Position numbers and translations under genes: made by a program
In this document: positions 61,083 to 64,000 of the stretch, piece after piece
Layout: every line of letters starts with the position of its first letter
Numbering within the stretch: position 1 is the stretch's first letter
Notes under the pieces: model-generated
Database searches by the model: none
What the model saw: only the letters and a program-made list of their open reading frames with translations
Told to the model about the DNA's origin: nothing
DNA from: Pseudomonas putida
GTDB taxonomy: Bacteria; Pseudomonadota; Gammaproteobacteria; Pseudomonadales; Pseudomonadaceae
Length of the DNA: 64,000 nucleotides
Assembly: GCF_003228315.1 (NCBI RefSeq)
Contig: NZ_CP029693.1
Span: 5,180,501-5,244,500 of the forward strand
Direction: 5' to 3'

Positions 61083-61535
61083 ATGAACAGAATCATCCTG
61101 CCAGCACTGGCCATTCTCATCGCTGCGCAATCCCCGGCCTATGCCATCAGCGACAAGTACCGCAAACAGTTGGAGCAGTCCGGCTGCACCCAGGTCAGCG
61201 AAACCCAGGGTTGCGATATCCACAAGAGCAAGGCCGAAAACGCCAAGGCCGGGTTCAGCAACCCGGCTGTGGATAACTCAACCACCCAGACGCCGTATGC
61301 CGGGCAATGGGTGGCCAAGAGCGATTCGGGCGCAACCGTCGCCACGATCCGGATCGATGCCAAGGAGCAGGTCTGGGTCAACGGCAAGCAAGTTAACGCC
61401 AAGCGCACCGACGGCACGCTGCAGTTTCGCCAAGGCAAACTGACCTTCACGATTCAGGGCGATCGGCGGTTGCAGAACGAGGACTACTGGACCGACAGCG
61501 ATGCCGGGACCAAGGGACCGATCCAGATCGAATGA
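61083..61535 (+). CDS. Secreted protein of unknown function
   Basis: 150-aa with an N-terminal Sec signal (MNRIILPALAILIAAQSPAYA, about 1-21). The mature region contains two Cys (SGCTQV, GCDIHKS) and a domain with repeated strands (WVAKSDSGATVATIRIDAKE). No recognised domain. AGGAG 7 nt before the ATG. Confidence 0.7.
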   Translation: MNRIILPALAILIAAQSPAYAISDKYRKQLEQSGCTQVSETQGCDIHKSKAENAKAGFSNPAVDNSTTQTPYAGQWVAKSDSGATVATIRIDAKEQVWVNGKQVNAKRTDGTLQFRQGKLTFTIQGDRRLQNEDYWTDSDAGTKGPIQIE

Positions 61536-61538
61536 CCC

Positions 61539-61715
61539 TCACATCCGGGGGCGTGGCATTGTCGAGGGCATGCGCTGCTGGTCGGGGATAATCCTGCCAC
61601 TGCCTCGGTTATCAGGCGGTTTTGACTGGTCGTCCTGGCGAGTGTCATGGCACGACGACCCGCTGATGGCCACGAACACGAAGAGCAGCAGCGGTGCGAT
61701 CAGGTGCTTGGACAT
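61539..61715 (-). CDS. Putative 58-aa lipoprotein
   Basis: Small frame on the minus strand: hydrophobic N-terminus MSKHLIAPLLLFVFVAISGS followed by SC, a lipobox-like ending at Cys22, then a short hydrophilic, Pro/Arg-rich tail. GGAG lies 7 nt before the start. It lies between two plus-strand genes and overlaps neither. Small size makes confirmation necessary; function unknown. Confidence 0.5.
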   Translation of the reverse strand: MSKHLIAPLLLFVFVAISGSSCHDTRQDDQSKPPDNRGSGRIIPDQQRMPSTMPRPRM

Positions 61716-61853
61716 GGCGGTTCTCCGAAGCCGGACTCTTGCAGCTTAATCGCCGTTTTGCCTGCGCACCGCGCCGTTGGTCCGCCTTCATATTTCGCAA
61801 CTTGTGCCAAGCTGATGGGACGCCCATTCGCCGGTCGCCCAGGAAGCCATGAC

Positions 61854-62195
61854 ATGAAGCGCGCCCAAGTGTCGAACATCCGTCGAGAGTTCTACAAAGC
61901 CGTCGGCTTCTATCTTCGACTGGCCTGGCCGATCTTTTCCACGATGGTGATCGTCATCGTAACGGTGGGGTTGATCATCAGTTATCTGGAGGGCTGGGAT
62001 GCGTTTGACGGTATCTACTTTGGCTTCGTGACGGGATTGACCATTGGCTATGGCGAACTGGTGCCGAAGCTGCCGTTGTCGCGGGTGTTGGCGATATTGC
62101 TTGGATTCAATGGTGTGTTGCTGACGGCGATTTTTGCGGCGATCAGCGTGCGGGCGATCGAGACGGCGGTGCGGGTGACGGGCGAGGACAAGTAA
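61854..62195 (+). CDS. Two-helix potassium-channel protein (Ion_trans_2 type)
   Basis: 113-aa with two transmembrane helices (about 20-42 and 80-102) around a pore helix and selectivity filter TIGYGE (about 61-66), the pattern of small K+ channels. It likely assembles as a tetramer. AGGAAG 7 nt upstream of the ATG. No ligand domain is attached. Confidence 0.82.
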   Translation: MKRAQVSNIRREFYKAVGFYLRLAWPIFSTMVIVIVTVGLIISYLEGWDAFDGIYFGFVTGLTIGYGELVPKLPLSRVLAILLGFNGVLLTAIFAAISVRAIETAVRVTGEDK

Positions 62196-62200
62196 CCGAT

Positions 62201-62306
62201 CCCTGTAGGAGCGAGCATGCTCGCGATGCAAGTTCATGTAACGCGGGTATCCAGACAGCCCGCGTTATCGTTGACGTCCATCGCGAGCATGCTCGCTCCT
62301 ACAGGG
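62201..62306. repeat. REPIN with reversed internal core
   Basis: CCCTGTAGGAGCGAGCATGC and its inverse; spacer with GCGTTATCGTTGACGTCCAT. Confidence 0.88.
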
Positions 62307-62315
62307 GGGGCGGTG

Positions 62316-62537
62316 TCAGGCTTCCCAGCCGGCCCCGCTGACCGCTTCTTGCGCCAGTGGGTGCATTTCAGCCCCTGAATGCTCCGTCTGCCAGGCCAGC
62401 AATTCCTTGCGCATGCCCGGCGTCCAGTACATCTGCAGATGGTTGCGCACACCCTGCACCGCCAGTTGCCGGTCCGGCTCGCTGGCGAAGTACTGGGCGA
62501 TCTGGTTGGCCATCTTGATCAGGTTCTCAGTGCTCAT
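62316..62537 (-). CDS. fdsD: Formate dehydrogenase delta subunit
   Basis: 73-aa. The block NLIKMANQIAQYFASEPDRQ at the N-terminus and VRNHLQMYWTPGMRKELLAW match the FdsD family, needed for maturation of NAD-dependent soluble formate dehydrogenase. Overlaps the alpha-subunit stop by 4 nt (ATGA). Confidence 0.85.
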   Translation of the reverse strand: MSTENLIKMANQIAQYFASEPDRQLAVQGVRNHLQMYWTPGMRKELLAWQTEHSGAEMHPLAQEAVSGAGWEA

Positions 62538-64000
62538 CGGCGTACCTCCGCCTTATCGCCACGGGCGCGTTCCTTGAGCAGACGATGCTGTTCCTCGGTG
62601 AATGCCTGGAAGCGTTTTTGCCATTCCGACGGGTGATACACGCGGCTGACTTCCACGGCGGTGACCTTGTACTCCGGACAGTTGGTAGCCCAGTCGGAGT
62701 TGTCGGTGGTGATCACGTTGGCCCCCGATTCGGGGAAGTGGAAGGTGGTGTACACCACGCCCGGTGCCACCCGTTCGGTGACCCGCGCGCGCAGCACGGT
62801 CTGGCCGGCGCGGCTGCCGATGCCGACCCAATCGCCTTCGTTGATGCCACGGCTTTCGGCGTCGGTCGGGTGAATTTCCAGGCGGTCCTCGTCGTGCCAG
62901 GCGACGTTGTCGGTGCGCCGGGTCTGGGCGCCGACGTTGTACTGGCTGAGGATGCGCCCGGTGGTCAGCAGCAGTGGATAACGGCTGTTGACCTTCTCTT
63001 CGGTGGGCACGTAACCGGTGAGCATGAAGCGCCCCTTGCCGCGCACGAACTGCTCGATGTGCATGGTCGGCGTGCCGTCCGGCGCATTGGCGTTGCACGG
63101 CCATTGCAGGCTTCCGTGACGCTCCAGTTCCGCATAGCTGACATTGGTGAAGGTCGGCGTCAGGCGGGCGATCTCATCCATGATTTCCGACGGATGTTTG
63201 TAGTCCATCCGGTAGCCCAGGGCATTGGCCAGCGCCACCGTACCTTCCCAGTCGGCCTTGCCGCCCAGCGGGTCCATCACCTTGCGCACCCGCGAGATAC
63301 GGCGCTCGGCGTTGGTGAAGGTGCCGTCCTTTTCCAGGAACGAAGCGCCCGGCAGGAACACGTGGGCGAACTTGGCGGTTTCGTTGAGGAAGATGTCCTG
63401 CACCACCACGCATTCCATGGCCGACAGGGCCGCGGTGACGTGCTGGGTGTTCGGGTCGCTTTGTGCGATGTCTTCGCCCTGGCAGTACAGGCCCTTGAAG
63501 CTGCCGGCCAGCGCCGACTCGAACATGTTGGGAATGCGCAGGCCGGGATCGGGTTGCAGGGTGACGTTCCACGCCTGTTCAAATTGCGCGCGGACCGTTT
63601 CGTTGGAGATGTGCCGATAGCCGGGCAGTTCGTGGGGGAAGGAGCCCATGTCGCAGGAACCCTGCACATTGTTCTGCCCCCGCAGCGGGTTCACGCCCAC
63701 GCCTTCGCGGCCGATGTTGCCGGTGGCCATGGCGAGGTTGGCGATGCCCATCACCGAGGTGCTGCCCTGGCTGTGTTCGGTGACACCCAGGCCATAGTAG
63801 ATCGCCGCGTTGCCGCCGGTGGCGTACAGGCGCGCGGCGGCGCGGATGTCGGCCGCCGGTACGCCGCAGATCGGGCCAATCACTTCCGGCGAGTTGTCCG
63901 CGCGGCTGACGAATTCGCTCCAGCGGGCGAAATCGACATTCTCGCAACGGGCGTCGATAAAGGCCTGGTCTTGCAGCCCTTCGGTGATGATGGTGTGGGC
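62534..64000 (-). CDS. fdsA: Formate dehydrogenase alpha subunit (molybdenum/tungsten), 5' end cut by window edge
   Basis: At least 488 C-terminal residues of the Mo-bis-PGD catalytic subunit, in frame through 64000 with no stop. Features: GLGVTEHSQGSTSVMGIANL, the TGNIGREGVGVNPLRGQNNV QG phosphopterin-binding block, and the C-terminal molydopterin-dinucleotide domain (VNSRYPLLLTTGRILSQYNV). It oxidises formate to CO2. The N-terminal Fe-S region is outside the window. Overlaps fdsD. Confidence 0.9.
   Translation of the reverse strand, partial: AHTIITEGLQDQAFIDARCENVDFARWSEFVSRADNSPEVIGPICGVPAADIRAAARLYATGGNAAIYYGLGVTEHSQGSTSVMGIANLAMATGNIGREGVGVNPLRGQNNVQGSCDMGSFPHELPGYRHISNETVRAQFEQAWNVTLQPDPGLRIPNMFESALAGSFKGLYCQGEDIAQSDPNTQHVTAALSAMECVVVQDIFLNETAKFAHVFLPGASFLEKDGTFTNAERRISRVRKVMDPLGGKADWEGTVALANALGYRMDYKHPSEIMDEIARLTPTFTNVSYAELERHGSLQWPCNANAPDGTPTMHIEQFVRGKGRFMLTGYVPTEEKVNSRYPLLLTTGRILSQYNVGAQTRRTDNVAWHDEDRLEIHPTDAESRGINEGDWVGIGSRAGQTVLRARVTERVAPGVVYTTFHFPESGANVITTDNSDWATNCPEYKVTAVEVSRVYHPSEWQKRFQAFTEEQHRLLKERARGDKAEVRR

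Noticed and set aside
61501..61749. 82-codon plus-strand frame over the small lipoprotein gene
   Set aside because: No signal, ribosome site or family features; overlaps the end of the previous gene and the better-supported minus-strand frame.
7270..62306. Repeated short palindromes as CRISPR array
   Set aside because: Copies are scattered singly or as inverted doublets between genes, not as direct repeats with regular spacers; no cas genes.

Overview
This window is about 60% GC and carries gene sets typical of the Pseudomonas fluorescens group: a CheV chemotaxis coupling protein, a cyoABCDE-type bo3 oxidase, a σ54-type NO-responsive regulator next to hmp, polyamine-type ABC transport, and many copies of the REP/REPIN repeats known from fluorescent pseudomonads (short palindromes such as GGAGCGAGCCTGCTCGCGAT, often as inverted doublets about 70-110 bp long). 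No rRNA, tRNA, CRISPR array, prophage or insertion sequence was seen.

Layout. 0-9 kb: L-serine dehydratase (cut by the left edge) with a divergent LysR regulator, an HPF-type ribosome factor, a Fur-box-preceded FecI/FecR/TonB-receptor iron uptake unit, an AraC regulator and a DMT transporter. 9-18.3 kb: housekeeping and small genes (DUF2165, GhrB reductase, YkgJ protein, GNAT, CheV), the NorR-type regulator with hmp, and dsbB. 18.3-24 kb: a long leader and cyoABCDE. 24.1-25.2 kb: a two-gene module, a DUF6036-type nucleotidyltransferase plus an unknown overlapping partner, resembling a toxin-antitoxin pair.

25.2-37.7 kb is the most interesting part. Two MocR-type (GntR-aminotransferase) regulators flank ten genes, all on the plus strand: a small MFS transporter, an ATP-grasp ligase, a Rid-family protein, a cupin, a GST, a divergent KamA-type radical SAM/PLP enzyme, a class IV aminotransferase, a TauD-type Fe/2-oxoglutarate oxygenase, an AurF-type di-iron N-oxygenase and a metallo-beta-lactamase-fold hydrolase. 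There is no NRPS or PKS. It looks like a compact, probably undescribed pathway to a small modified (beta-)amino acid, possibly N-oxidised and ligated to another amino acid.

37.9-49.4 kb: an unknown 234-aa protein, then a polyamine-type ABC importer transcribed leftward and, divergently, a LysR-controlled catabolic operon (ThDP decarboxylase, amidohydrolase, CobW GTPase, class II aldolase). These probably import and degrade one nitrogenous compound. 49.5-55.1 kb: a two-component system divergent from an exported methionine sulfoxide repair set (Tat-exported MsrB, DipZ-like thiol-disulfide protein, secreted MsrA). 55.1-64 kb: a diguanylate cyclase, LysR plus an ArgD-like aminotransferase, an adenylate-kinase-like protein whose C-terminus is REP-encoded, a PhoD-like phosphatase, small envelope proteins including a 58-aa putative lipoprotein, a two-helix K+ channel, and the fdsD/fdsA end of a formate dehydrogenase operon cut by the right edge.

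All family assignments come from reading translated sequence and motifs by eye. No database search was run.
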